Assembly: GCA_023014335.1 (NCBI GenBank)
Contig: JAECYW010000017.1
Coordinates: 868,001 to 932,000 of the forward strand
DNA from: Galerina marginata
Lineage: Eukaryota; Basidiomycota; Agaricomycetes; Agaricales; Galerinaceae
Reading direction: 5' to 3'
DNA: 64,000 nucleotides
Shown here piece by piece: positions 1 to 12,273 of this stretch. The notes under the pieces are model-generated. The model made no database searches. It was not told where the DNA came from and worked only from the letters and a program-made list of their open reading frames with translations. The translations under genes and the position numbers were made by a program. The stretch's first letter is position 1; every line of letters starts with the position of its first letter.

Positions 1-217
1 GGATCTGCCAAAGGAGTTGTTTGAAGACACCTGAAGTAGAACGACACCCTCCATCTGCTGTGCAGTCGCCGAATAGCCGTCCTGTTCTGGAGGTCCGCTG
101 CCTGGGTGACTCGGAAGAGTGACTAATTTTGGATGGTATATTTCTGTGGGTATGTTTTTCCGGGAAGATAACGCGACCCTGGATATGGGCGTGGAAGATT
201 GGTTGAACCGTACTCAC
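1..217 (-). CDS. Possible partial gene at left edge (unrecognised)
   Basis: On the minus strand a good 5' splice site (GTGAGT, at 217) and a 3' splice site (CACCCAG, ending at 102) frame a 116-nt candidate intron. Sequence 101-1 after it is open to the window edge. All three frames are open over this short stretch, so openness is weak evidence. If real, the gene is divergent from the Wee1 gene and shares its roughly 400-bp upstream region. I recognise no family. Confidence 0.2.
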   Translation of the reverse strand, partial: MSTVQPIFHAHIQGRVIFPEKHTHRNIPSKISHSSESPRQRTSRTGRLFGDCTADGGCRSTSGVFKQLLWQI

Positions 218-599
218 CGCTGACTCAGAGAACGCGTACGACCAGACAATTAAGGAGAGAAAGCGTTGGCATTGTTCGACGAGGAAAGACAATATAGGAA
301 AGCCATCGCATTGTCATTGCTTGACGAGCTAAGCGGGTTGCGTTGGAGATTATTTGTGATTTCCATGAGATACAGCGAGGAGAGTGGGTAGGTGGATGAA
401 TCAGAACAAGAGGACAATAGCAGAGACGGCGAGCGGAGCCAATTGAATAGAGTTGAAATTGATCGGACGGAGTCAAAACGGGTCAGGGCAACGCGGCCAC
501 GTGACATTGTTGAATGGAGTCGTGAGATTGAAAAGCAGGCAGTCGCGCCGCAGCTTTCTAATTTATTTCTCCCCCGCCCACGACGTCCACGACCACGAC

Positions 600-610
600 G
601 AATATATAAC
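600..610 (+). promoter_or_regulatory. TATA-like box upstream of the Wee1 gene
   Basis: An AT-rich AATATATAAC element lies about 25 bp before the ATG at 634, at the end of an otherwise GC-rich leader. It is the only TATA-like sequence close to this start. The short distance makes a very short 5' UTR, or the element may simply be AT-rich leader. Confidence 0.3.
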
Positions 611-633
611 TACAATTCATCTAATCTAATAGA

Positions 634-3600
634 ATGCTGGTCTCAACACCCACAAAGCCTTACATGTCTCCAAATCCAAAGTATAACCGCCGCCACTGCA
701 CACCTCCACGGAATACTGCTGCTTACGACTCGCCCATGTTGCCCCCTTCGCCCCTACGACACCACCCGCTCTTTCCGCTCAACACAAACGTCGACACTCC
801 AGCGCAGGCGCACTCCTACAACCCCTTCTTTGCCCCAAAACCCCAGCCTATACCTGCCGACGATGAGGAGGGTGCCATCTTCCTCTCTTCCAACTCGGGC
901 TCAGGCCAGTTCCCGGCATTTTTCTCTACTTCCACGTCTCAGCCTCTCCGGACGCCCGTAAAGCAAGTCCACCGCATCGCCAGTCGATCCACCCTTGCTG
1001 CCAATACTCTTTTTGGCTTTGGCGCCACACCTGCTGCCCCACCTGCCGATCTGGTCTCTGCTCAGGCTGCTCGCGTCGGTGTCGGTACAAAACGCAAATC
1101 GACGCCACATGCCACTCCACTCCGGCCAAATAACCTCACACCTCTCAAGACTGCTCAATCTGTCCACACAGACTCCTCATTCGAGCGCTTAGCCCCGCTG
1201 CAAGCTCCAAAATTCACCGAGCGTACTCCACAGACTAAGGCTGAAACGGATGCCTATCTCAAGAGACAGACAGCTACCCTGACACGCCTGCGACTCTCGG
1301 ATCAAATCCCTATTGCTAGTGCTAGCACGGCAGGTGATGGGACAGAGTTCGATTTCGAAGGGCCAGCTGACGATTCGGGCTGCGAGATGGACGAGGACGA
1401 GCCGGCTGCTAGCCCTTTCCTGAACAAACCGAGGAAGCCGGCTCAGCGACCTAGGTCCCTCGTGTTCCAGGCGCCTGTCACCAAAGGCAAGGACAAGGAA
1501 GAGGTCGCCGAGGCCATCTCCCCAGGCGGGCATGTCACAAAGCGTCGCGCACGCTCTAGGCCTGTCTCTGCCGAACTGCGCGAACAGGCTTTCAAGGTCC
1601 CAAAATCGCCCATCAGGGTACGTATATTCATTGCTTAACGAGGACAACACACAGTCTAACCTAATTCTGTTCTAGCAGTCTGGCATCCCAGTGCAGAGTC
1701 GGTGGGGCCAACCGACCACGACACAGTGGCCCCGTCGCCTTTCCCTCAACCTCGCATCGCGGCCGTCTCTCGCCCGCCTCAAACTCGTCCCCCTCCGACG
1801 CGGGCTCTCCCCGTCCGCGGCGTCGGATCAGCGGAAACGTGGGCTCGACCTCGGTTCGCCATCACCAGCCATCATTCTACCCGCCGCGGGCCCCGCTCAG
1901 CAGGATCGAAAGTGTCAGCTCGGCCACTCTCTTCTTCGGCCCCGCGATCCCCGCACCCAGCCCAAGTAAGGGCCCAACTCCGACTCCTGCCAATGCCAAT
2001 CCGAGATCACGGACGAGCAGCAATGTACATTCCGCTGTCCCTGTTCCGTTCTCCCCTCTGCCTGTTCCCCGACAGCAACTGCACTTGCGTCCGAATATGG
2101 CGCACCGACATAGCTATGCTGGCCCTGAGAGCAGTGCTACAGGTGTGGAACGCGTTCCAGATGCGGGATGTGTCTCCTTCCCCTGGCTCCTCGCCTTTTC
2201 AGGAGGACGATCAGCGGTCCAGGCGTAGAGACAGCACGGATATGGAGGACGAGGATATGTTTTTCGCGGGAGAGGGCGATTCATCGTTTGTGCTTAGCGT
2301 GACCTCCCCGAAGCCGAAGACGGAGCCGCCGATGCCGATGCCGTTGAAATACAAGCCCCGAGAGTTGTCATTGCGAAATAGTGTCAGCGATGAGGAAGAT
2401 GTCCACTCTACAGGGTCTAGTTTCGGCGGCGGGTTTTTGAATGTAATGCCCAAGGCGTCGACGAGCGTCAGCTCTTTCTGTTCAGGACGACTATGAGGGA
2501 CTAGTGACCCCCGGCGTCACCCCGGATGGACCGTCTGGCTGGCCAACCAACACCAACGTTTTTGTCAATGGCGCGGACGATGACCACGTGCATGGACATC
2601 CGTACGGTCACGACGGCGGTGTAGATGTCGACGCTTTCATCATGAAGACTCTCGCTGATGCCTCGAAAGGCGCGCAGACGACCGGGATGCCGAAGAAAGC
2701 CCCAGGCACGCCTGTGAAGAAGAGCCGGCCCGGTCTCGCCTATTTCGGTGTTGAGCGCCCGTGGCAGAGCGCGGTGGCCTCCAAGGTTGGCCTCAAGGAC
2801 GATTGCGATTTTTAAAAGAGGGGAATAATGGGAAGAAGCCGCGGAAGAGCATGCCTGCTGCGTTTCCTGTTATTCTACCCAAGCCCGGGCTAAGAGAGAG
2901 GAAAGCGGCGATGACGAGAAGAAATCAGGACAATAATACGGATACCGAGCCGGAGGACGCAGAGGAAAGCCCGAGCACGAGGCGGGATACGGGGAGGTAT
3001 ACTGGGTTGGGGCTTGGGATGCCGCCGCCGCCTACTGCGCTGAGCAAGGGGGGTATCTCTGCTCTCCCCCGGAACCGGTGGCTGATGCGGAGGAGCAGCA
3101 GCGGTGCTTTTTCGAGTGGGGGCGACTCACTTACCACTACCCCGACGAGGACCAAAGGAATCGGTGAGTTGCGTTGCTCATTTGTTTCGTTCAATTCAAC
3201 CCGTTTCATTTTTTTCATTTCGCTTTCTTTTGCCTTTTCGCCGCTTTGCATAATGCGAATGCAATACAACGCATATGGCGGGTACTATGTGCGCAATGTG
3301 TGTTTGCTGCGATGCTCGATGGTCTATATTATACGTTTCTTTAACCGCGATTCTTATCCATATTATGATCTTTCACTAACTCGACCATTGCGTTGTTGTG
3401 TGCTTGTTGACAGATTGGCAATTACCCAAACCGAGGATCCCGCTCCGTCTTTCTCCATCGGGCGAGACGCTGGGCAAGGACTCCCCGCGATCTGCGTCCG
3501 GGTCGTCGAGCAGCAGCTCGATAATTACCTTGCACTCGCCCACCGCCGCCCGGGCGGCGAATGTGAATGGGTACACGGGCCGCCCATGGGCAGGACCATC

Positions 3601-5223
3601 AGCAACATCATCTAGCGCCGAGGGCATCCGTTTCTACGAGGACGCGGCGATTGTCGGACGCGGCTTATGCCATTGGATTCGCAGGGGAGGACGAGCTCCA
3701 ACCGGGGCGGTTCGCGCGAGACTTTGAGGAGATCGAAGAGGTGGGCAGCGGCGAGTTTGGTAAAGTGATCAAGGCACAACGCAAGGGCGATGATGACACT
3801 GTCGGAGTGTACGCAATCAAGAAATCGAAGCGGTTCGAGGGTGCTAAGCATCGGTATGTTTTCAAACTTTTTGCATTTGTTGCCTTGTTCTTTCTCCGCT
3901 GCGTGTGTTGGGTGCCTGATGGTTGGCTGGTGCACTGTATGTATGTGTGCATGGCGAGGCGCGGAGGCACTTACGTTCATCATTGACAAAGGAACTCCCT
4001 CATTCCGAGCGGGGGAGAGGTGTATGTGTCGGTGGTGTGCTTTTTTTGGCCGAGCTTCTCTCTTCTGTTTTTATCGCACGTTGCTATGACATTGGTGGCT
4101 GACCCGTGGCCATCTCTCTATTTTTCGATTTAGGCTCCGCCTGCGCGAGGAGGTTGATACCCTAAAGCATCTGTCGCAGGCCGCGCTAACCCAATACGTC
4201 GACGGGCGGCATCCGAATGTGCTTGCGTATGTGGATAGCTGGGAGGAGGACGAGGCGCTGTTCATTCAGACGGAACTGTGCGAGTCGGGAAACCTGGCGC
4301 GGTTCCTGTGGGAGTACGGGCGCGTCTTCCCCCGGCTCGACGAGGCGCGCGTGTGGAAAATCGTTGTTGATCTGAGTAACGTGAGTCACGCTATTTGTGA
4401 CGCAATTAATCTGTTCGGTTCCTCACCATCATTCCCTGCGCTTCCTTTTTTTGATCTCGAACAGGGATTGAGATTCATTCACGATTCCGGGGTGATCCAC
4501 CTCGACTTGAAGCCGTCGAATGTGTTTGTGACGAAGGAAGGCAGATTCAAGATTGGAGACTTTGGGATGGCGTCGCTGTGGCCGCGGCCGGTGGATACCG
4601 TCAGTTGCACGTCCGGCTCTACCGCTACGACGAGAGGATTTGAGCGGGAAGGGGACAAGCTGTACTTGGCACCGGAAGTGCTGCAAGGACGGTATGGCAA
4701 GGCTGCTGATGTGTTCAGGTGAGTCGCACGGTTTGAACGGCCATTGCGGGGTTTTTTCTCATGTCTGTCTGATCTTAGCTTTGGAATGACGATCTTGGAA
4801 ACCGCCTCGAATATCGTCGTCCCTGACCAGTTGAGTCGGTTTCCCTTGCCGGTTGCGCGGCCCGCGGACGTCCGTCCGTTTATCGACTCGCGTTTGCTGA
4901 TGCTGTCTTTTTTTTTCCACAGAGGCGAGGGCTGGCAGCGGCTGCGGCGGGAGGATTTTTCGCAGGTGGATGTGGACGAGCTCAGCCCCGAGCTGGTTGG
5001 GCTTATTTGGGGGATGATGCGCACGGATCCTGGCCGCCGGCTGACGATCGGTGAGGTGTGCGCGCATCCGGTGGTGAGCCGGGCGCGTGGGGAGATGGAA
5101 AGGGTGGGAGAGAGCCTGCGGAAGGAGGGAAAGAGTGAGTGGGGCGCGTCGCCGTTGGCAAGTGTAGCGGAGGGATTTTTGGAGATGGTGCTGGGCGAGG
5201 ACGCGATGGATACGGGGACGTGA
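634..5223 (+). CDS. wee1: Wee1/Swe1-type mitosis-inhibitor protein kinase
   Basis: Dual-specificity-like kinase expected to phosphorylate the inhibitory Tyr of Cdc2/CDK1 and delay entry into mitosis. The N-terminal half (ATG 634 to about 3700) is a long disordered Ser/Pro/Thr-rich region, as in fungal Wee1 proteins. The kinase domain starts near 3725 with a glycine loop (GSGEFGKVIKA) and the VAIK-like Lys in YAIKKSK. After an intron it continues through the catalytic loop HLDLKPSN (about 4500), the DFG motif as DFGMASLW, and the Wee1-family EGDKLYLAPEVL activation segment. Introns start at about 1618, 3170, 3855, 4380, 4719 and 4829 with GT..AG ends. The frame changes by single bases near 2140, 2480, 2811 and 3650, all in the N-terminal region. 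Conserved sequence resumes after each change, so these look like sequence errors. The kinase core itself is readable throughout. Confidence 0.93.
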
Positions 5224-5522
5224 GGGTGCACGCGCTTCTGATTGCCAAAGGGACGCGCTGCGGTTTCTTTTTTCCTTTTGAATTTTCTGCTACATACTAC
5301 TGCTGTCGATGCTGCTTTCTCGCAATTGCTTTGCCTATGTACGATACACGGAGTAGTAATGAGATCTGATAATCTGATAGGCTCGCTAAGAGCGCAGGGG
5401 TCTAACCGAATCGGGAGGTGTTCCTGACAACGAACTGAGCCGGCTCGGTTTGGCCGGGAGTGTTTTGCCTTATAACATGCCTCTTGCTCGCTCTCCCAAC
5501 CACCTCCACATATCCCGCCCAG

Positions 5523-7852
5523 ATGGGTTACCAGAACCCTCCCTCCTATCCCCGTGCCCTCGTCCCCAACTCCCCATGACCCCGCCGCCGTCGACTTCCG
5601 TGCCTTCTACCCCTACACCCCCAACGAGGTCAAGCATCGCAAGCGGACAACCAGTGCACAGCTCAAGGTCCTCGAGGCTGTCTTCAAAAAGGACACAAAG
5701 CCGAATGCGTCGCTGAGGAATGAGCTCGCTATTCAGCTCGAGATGACGGCGAGGGGCGTTCAGGTGTGTTGCCTATTTTTCTCGGGGGGAACCGCGAGCT
5801 CATTTCTTCTTCGTGCCTTTTTTTCAACGCGTTGTAGGTGTGGTTTCAGAACAGGTCGGTCGCCTGGTGTTGTTTGTTTTTTTTTCTGTCCGTAGCTCAC
5901 CGCGTTTTCCGCAGACGTGCAAAGGAAAAGGTCAAGGGAGGGAAAGGCCCGGGCGGTGCCAAGATGTCTGGCTCGTCCTCCATCGATGGTCTCAAGGAGG
6001 ATTCGCTCGTCATCAAGGACGAGGCGGACGCGGATTCGTTGCTGCAGGACTCGTCCGTCGACGAACTCGACGCGTTTTCGCAGTCCCCCACCAGCAGCGG
6101 CAGCCCTGCTTCTCCACCTCAACTTCACCTCATCACGGACTCCACCAGCTTTCCGTGGCAGAACTCCTCTGCCGAGGCTACCCCCGACAGCGCAACTTTG
6201 CCCATCCGCCCCCCTACCAACACATTCGTTTCCACTAGCCTCAACGCCGACAGCAGCTCGGATATCTACTCCCAACGTCGAGGGTCGCTTCCCTCGAATG
6301 CCTTCCCCCAACCAGAGTCTGCACTTGGCAGCCCGTCCATTGACTCTTTCGACCCCTTTGTCCGCCGGTGCTCAGTTGACGCCAGCCTGCAGCGTCTCGC
6401 CCACAATCCCTTCGCCAGCTTGGCACGCGCCAAGAACAGCGCCCTTTACGGCCCAGGGTTTGGTGTCGCCCAGCCCGGCAGTGGCAGCGGTCTCCGCCAC
6501 CACCACCAGCTAAATCGCATGCCATATGGATACCACGCACCCCCGCACCACCAACGACGTGGCCTGTCATCCAGCTTTGCGTCTATGCCACAGCACGCGA
6601 GCATGCGCCGCCTCTCCATGGATTCGCGTCCGACTCGGTTTGCGCCAGTTGACGCGCACACATCTCAGCCAGTCCCCGTCCCCCGTCACGCCGTACAACG
6701 CGGCTATCAGAGTGTCGCTGCCCGATCAGCAGCTGTACGCTCTTTCGTCGCGTCCTCTTGCTTCTCCGATTCCTGGACCCCTGCCTTCGCCTGGATTCTC
6801 TTTTGGCGCGGCGAAGCACGCCTTCTATGGCGTCTCCCAGCTCCGGCGATAGCGAGCGCAACTCGCCCGACTCGTTAAAGTCGTTCAACTTCCGTGGAGA
6901 CGAGCATGATGACGACGGCGCGACTTCGCCTTCTTATGATGCCTATTCCCGTTTTGGGTCGATAGCTTCGATCGCAACTAGTGAATCGAGCATTAACAGC
7001 TCGTACTATGCCGAAATTGGAGGTCCTTCTGTGGAGCATCACCTGGCAGAGGAAAGGAGAGACTCCTGGTATGTTGCTTCTTTTTTTTCTGACGTTCGAC
7101 TTCGACCATATGTACCTTGCTGACGCTTTCTTCTTTTTCATGTGCAGTGCGTCTGGCCACTTCCTAGGCATGCTTTCGGGTCTTGACGTTGGAAGCGTCG
7201 ACCACATGCAAACTTCTATCAACCTCGCGAATTTTTCGCCGCATGAGGAGTACAACTTTCCTGGCGCGAACGACGGCGTAGAGTTGGTTTCTTCTGGGGA
7301 CATGCATCAGCAACAACAGCAACAGCATCACCCAGGGCCCAACTACCCGTCGCCGACCTCGACGATCACGCCGAGAGACAGTCCGCACGCGCAGGACGCG
7401 TCTGCGGCGGTCGGTACACCAAATGTCCCGATCTCGACCTCTAGCGAGCTGGCGTTCGCACTGGAGAGCAAACCCGACCAGGTGTGCCCACTTCTTAATG
7501 TGGATAGGCATGTGCTAATAATTTGTTTGTGTTAAAGGTGACTAGACAGGAGCAGTATTTGACGTATGGTGGCAGCGAACATCAGAGCTCTGAGCAGGAC
7601 GGCGCTTCGTACTACAGCCAGGAGTCGCACGTTCAGGAGCAGAAGCAGCAGCAAGAGCTGACGTACCCACCTGCTGGGTACGCCGACGCATATTCGAACG
7701 AGGCGCACCAACAGCAGCAGCAGCAGCAACTGGACTACATCTCGGGGTATAGTCCTTCTGGGGCTTATGCGGACGCGCTGTCGGCGTCTGTCTCTGTCGT
7801 CGGCATGGATAACGGCATGCAGAGTGTGGACGCTTTTACAGCATACACATGA
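5523..7852 (+). CDS. Homeodomain transcription factor with poly-Gln tracts
   Basis: DNA-binding regulator. The homeodomain runs from about 5636: KRTTSAQLKVLEAVF for helix 1, then, across two short introns (5764-5837 and about 5853-5913), the recognition helix VWFQNRRAKEK. It is a standard 60-residue homeodomain, not TALE, near the N terminus. The rest is low-complexity Ser/Pro/Gln-rich sequence with Gln runs near 7306-7325 and 7709-7730, typical of fungal activators. The start is not certain: ATG 5523 gives MGYQNPPSYPRALVPNSP, then hits a stop at 5577, and the homeodomain frame is shifted +1 across a CCCC run at 5572-5575. Two further +1 shifts fall near 6640-6690 and 6810-6850. It lies 300 bp downstream of Wee1 in the same direction. 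No paired divergent HD1 gene is seen, so it is not a mating-type locus. Stress or development regulators of the Phx1 kind are the likely relatives, by inference. Confidence 0.88.
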
Positions 7853-9003
7853 TGCGGCACCGCGGGTGGTTGAGTGGTCGGTCGATCGGACAAACGCCAG
7901 GTCTGTTCTGTTCGCGGATGCGGATGTGGTAGGGGCTCGTCATCTGGTTTCGGACAGATAGCGGGCCAGGTCCCGGTGTGTGGTGGGTTGTTCGTTCGTT
8001 CAGTCGTCCGTCCGTCCGTCCTACGTCCTCCACCCCTTCCTGTCCTGCGTCTGCGTTGAGTTGCGTTATGTGCCTGCCTCTTGCGTGTTTGGTCTGTCTT
8101 TTTTGGCGGTTGGTCCGACTCCGACACCCGACTCCGACTTCTTGCATTTGGACAACTAATTCCTCTATCTCCCCCACACATAACGCTCTACTTCGCCCTC
8201 GTTAGTAGCCCCTGCCGGCAGCCTGCCCCTCTAAACTCCTACTGCCTGCCGCACGTTTCATTTCGCCTCGTCTTGTCTCGTCTCCGCCTTGTCTTGTCTT
8301 GTTGTCGTCGTTCCCCATTCTAATACCCTATCATTCATTTCATCACTAATCGCCGATACGCTTTCGGCCGCTTCCCCGTCGTTTTCATCATTACACTATC
8401 ATCATCATTCGTTCATTTTCAACAAACACAAAACACCAAGCCTGCCATCAATATAAGACAACCCACCTCCCCTCTGACGAGACTGTTTTCTTGTTGGGGT
8501 TGTTGGGATTTAATTATCCCAACCAGCCCACCTCATCATTTTGTTCTCTCCTACATACATCCTTGCTGCTCGCTGTCACAACTACACTACTCTCCTTACG
8601 CCACATCAATTTTCTTCGCCGTCATCGTACCCATCACCAACACAACTACAAGCCCACTCTCCTTGCCCCTTCTTTCCCCGTCAATCCTCGAAAGATCTTT
8701 GTTCTCTTTTCTGGTTTATTCCTTCCCTCTTTCGTTGATCAAATTCAATTCCCCTCGTGCGACACTTGTGTTTTTATGTGTGCCCCTACTTCGAGATATG
8801 TTACTTGTTTTTGTAGTTGTAATTCCTGTTGCTTTCACTCCTCTTTGCCCTTGTGTCCCGCCTTCCTTGACCGTTCTCACTTTCTATTGGTGTACATCTC
8901 TTATACGTTCACTCTGCCTCGAAGCCAAAGCCTAACCTACAAATTCAAAGTATATAATACTGAATCTCAAGATACCTACCCTAGTTATACCTATAATAGT
9001 TGA
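7853..9003. other. Pyrimidine-rich intergenic / UTR region
   Basis: The plus strand is strongly C+T-rich over about 1.1 kb, with many CTTGTC, TCATCAT and CCTTCC runs. A long open frame exists at 8491-9003, but its composition (Ser, Leu, Phe, Pro, Tyr from pyrimidine-rich codons) is what such DNA gives in any frame and it matches no family I know. I read it as the 3' UTR of the homeodomain gene plus a CT-rich promoter or leader. I see no supported gene. Confidence 0.5.
7991..8028 (+). repeat. Tetranucleotide microsatellite (GTTC/GTCC)
   Basis: A short run of TTCG repeats is followed directly by three to four TCCG repeats. It lies about 140 bp after the homeodomain stop codon, probably in the 3' UTR. 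It is a simple-sequence tract and a likely length polymorphism. Confidence 0.7.
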
Positions 9004-12000
9004 CCTTCCCGAATGTGAATAAAGAAATCGAAGAAGTTTTTCCCTATCTTGTCACGCACGCCTTGAGTTTTCTGTTCGCCTCCTGTCTCTCAAGCGACGT
9101 TGGCTTTAGGTTTGATCGTGCGGAAACGATTCAGAAACCTGGCCTCAGGCTTACAGTCAGCTTACAGAACACACCCAGATCATACGCCACACAACGCGCG
9201 GAACACCAAGGACATGCATAAATTTACATGGGAAGAGGCGTATGTAAAGGCCAAGTACTTACGATATGCTAGAAAATAGACACAGCGAAGGTTGGTGAGA
9301 AATTTTTTGGGACGAACCTTGAATCAACATGGGTACGAACCGAATGAACCGGCGAGTCGGCCTGGTTCGAACGGGACGCGGAATGGCGGTACGTAACGGA
9401 AGCGTTGGTGTTATGCTGTCAAGTGTCACTTTCCTTTCGGAAGGAAGGGGCCTTTTGAATTAGATTTCGATATTTTCGATCTTGCACTTTCCAAGTTCAG
9501 GATCGCCGTGTGGGGCTGTAAGCAGAGAGAGCGAAGCGCGGACAGACCGTGAAGTTTTTTTTTCTGCGAACTTGCTCTGGTTGGCGAGACCCGCTTTGGT
9601 TCCTTGCTTACAGCGGGACTGCGCACTTGAGGGGATCTGAAACGAAACTTGAACGCCGTTTCCCCATGGCGAGATCGAGATTGAAGAGATATAAGTAGCC
9701 GTTGCGACGAACGCGAGACAGAAATTATCTCGTTTTGAGTGGACTTGGGTGCGCGACGACAGCCGAAAAACAGAGTAGGCGTAAAGTATAAGCCCGGAAT
9801 TTAAGATGGGTTTCCCAGAGCTGCCGGTGTTCAAAGTCAGTGGATGTAATTTTGGAGATGGGGTGGTGTAGGGGTTTGCTTGAATGTTCACAATAGCTGA
9901 CCGCGGTAGGTGAACAAATGTGCAAAATGAGGTTATCGCAATTATAGATCACTTTTGCGATGCGCCGCCTTCTTTCTGGGGGATAAGACTCTTGTGTGAA
10001 TGAAAACATTTCATCTGAGAAGCAAGCCGATTGGTGGGCATCAGGAAGCCGTCTAGTCTTGTGAACCGCGTCTGGTGCTTCGAGAAGAAAAAATCATTCT
10101 GTAGTAGGAAGTCATCCAGTTAGACCAACCACGCATGGAGATGAGCATTCTTTCGTCACTACTGACAGAGCTCAGAACCTTGGGTTCCAAACTTAACCTT
10201 ATCGTAATATGTTAGCGCAGTCGGCCAAAATAGTGGATATCTATGCAGATAGAGCTCACTAACGTTAATCGAAGACGGTCAATTCGTACGACGTCAGCAT
10301 CGGCATTGTAAATTAGTGGATTGGAGACTTGTATGTCGTCAAGCCTGTTAGTATTTGGTAATTCTCCACGATTCTTCCGTGAGCGTCTGCGCCATGGGCA
10401 ATCCTCAATGCCGCATTTTGAACGCCGGCGTCCTGGGTGCCATGTCCACGAGGATATACAGATCATCCAAGAGGCATGAACAAGCCGTGAACGAAAGACC
10501 GTCGAAGGCTTAGCATATGGGGCCAGGCATAACGCACGATAGCTCCAAAGCTCACCTCCGCGGATGAAAGGCCACAAGTCCTGGCAGGTTCTACTAAAAC
10601 GGGACCGGCTCGCGGTGAATTGTAACGAAAACCTGGCGTGCCAAGATGCCAGCTATTTCAGGACGCAAGCAGGCTTCATCAGCGGCCCTTCTGCGTTCAC
10701 GTCTATTGGCTGAAAGTGCGGTTCAAATTTGGTTTGGGGGATTGTCCAACTGATTAATGATGGCTATCCGCTATCTGCAAGTGAAGATCTGTCCCAGGTC
10801 AAAGGACGTAGTTATTATTAGCCATGATGCGTTGAGACGGAAGACGAGAAGACCAGTCATTTTTACACTGATTCTGTCTTACTTTTAGATCCTCTCCTTT
10901 TTGGCCCACGGGGTGGGAGGGTAATACAAGTCAACCTCCAAAAGATCCACGGGACACGAATATTGACGCAGGTTTCCCTACTACGGTTAGTAGGAAACGA
11001 GCTCGACACCCTGTCAACCCCTGTTAAAGGGGTTGTAGAGACACATAAGCATTATTGTACCGCGGCCCCGACTGTGTGAAAGACGTACATGTAGCTGCTG
11101 TAAGCCCAAAGCACAACCCTAGAGGCGGTACGACGGCCTCAAGTAAAAAAGTTAGATCCACCAATAATGATGAACGTGAAGGCACCGAAGTATGGCTCGG
11201 TGCGGCACAAGTATGTTGGGATATGCCATTGCCAGGATGACACTTTCCGACCGCTGACAGAGGATGACATTTCTGGGAGAGGCGGTCGGGAGACTTTTGA
11301 TCATGAAGGCGGAATGGGCACGAGGATCTCCTACTCCCAGTAAGATATAGTAATCGTCGCTTGTGTGGCCAGTTTGTTGCCCTCGATCAAGAGAAAGACC
11401 TGCATTAGAGGAAGACTGCAGCAGAAAGAGCAGATGGCAAACGTCAAAGCGACGGTATGTGAAGAGAGGATGTGGAAACGAGCGGTTATAGGAGGGAGGA
11501 GGCTTATGGGTTGTCAACCTAAGCACGTACCGTAGCAACCATAATTCATTGCCTAAAAAATGCGAATATCGACCTGTATGGTGAGGGCCGCTCTTACTTT
11601 AACACCACCCGGGACCATAGTAAGGATGTAGTAGAACCATAGTTGGTTAATACGCTGAGCACCAACTGGACCCGTAGGATGCAACAAGTAGCGCGCTTTC
11701 GACAGGTCTCAAGCATGGCTTCTCATGATGGGTGCACTTGCAAGGAAACCACTGGCATGCCAGCGTAGAAAGTACGATCTATGCGGCATTCACGCTCAGG
11801 GTAGCGCGATCTTGCGAGGGTGCTCAATGAAGACATTCCTGTTCCAAAAAGTTGGTAAGTAGCATTGAGAATGGTAAGTTAGAAATGGAAGTCTCGACCC
11901 AAAAATGGCGTCGGTATAGAGTATATATGCTGGATGGATGACTGACGAACCCATATGTAATTAACGGAATTCGTAGACCGAACTCAGCTGACGAATGAAG

Positions 12001-12273
12001 GATGCAGAAGCCTTGCTATGCAACCCGTATTTTGTGACTAAGTGATTCCCCGCAGTAAAAAGACGGTGTGAGCCAATTCTAGTGAATAACGATTGGAGTA
12101 AGGAGCTACAGCGTCTGGAGTCAACGAAAAGGAAAGTCACAAGAAGAACTAGGCAAAACCGTGCACCTATGTACCACAAATAATAACCATATAGTAGTCG
12201 TCAATATTTGGCCTTTTCTACTTGCTCGTTTGCTTTAACTGTTTCTGGAGGTTCGACGCCTTCGACTGTCTTC
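9004..12273. other. Gene-poor region, no recognised gene
   Basis: About 3.3 kb hold only scattered open frames of 60-145 codons (largest 9460-9891, minus strand) without recognisable motifs or convincing splice structures. One perfect 7-bp stem with a 7-nt loop is at 11015-11035. A short minus-strand stretch near 10300-10580 is open but unrecognised. I see no tRNA, no long terminal repeats and no transposase motif. It is long for this otherwise compact window and could hold a lineage-specific gene or a decayed element. Confidence 0.4.
11015..11035. repeat. Short perfect inverted repeat (hairpin)
   Basis: CAACCCC and GGGGTTG pair perfectly around the 7-nt loop TGTTAAA. It sits in the middle of the gene-poor region, with no gene within 1 kb. 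Its function is unknown and it may be chance. Confidence 0.4.

Noticed and set aside
5523..7852. Homeodomain gene as a mating-type (HD1/HD2) locus
   Set aside because: There is only one homeodomain gene, no divergent partner, and the neighbours (Wee1, molybdopterin-binding protein) are not the usual mating-locus flanks such as a mitochondrial intermediate peptidase.
8491..9003. A 170-codon plus-strand open frame
   Set aside because: It lies in pyrimidine-rich DNA where stop codons are rare in any frame. The residues are those expected from CT-rich codons, and no motif, intron or start context supports a gene.
9360..9385. B-box-like GGTTCGAAC suggesting a tRNA
   Set aside because: No A box upstream at the right spacing and the arms do not pair.
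11164..11262. C box (ATGATGA) and D box (CTGA) suggesting a C/D snoRNA
   Set aside because: No terminal stem pairs the two boxes and no convincing guide was seen. The motifs are short enough to occur by chance.
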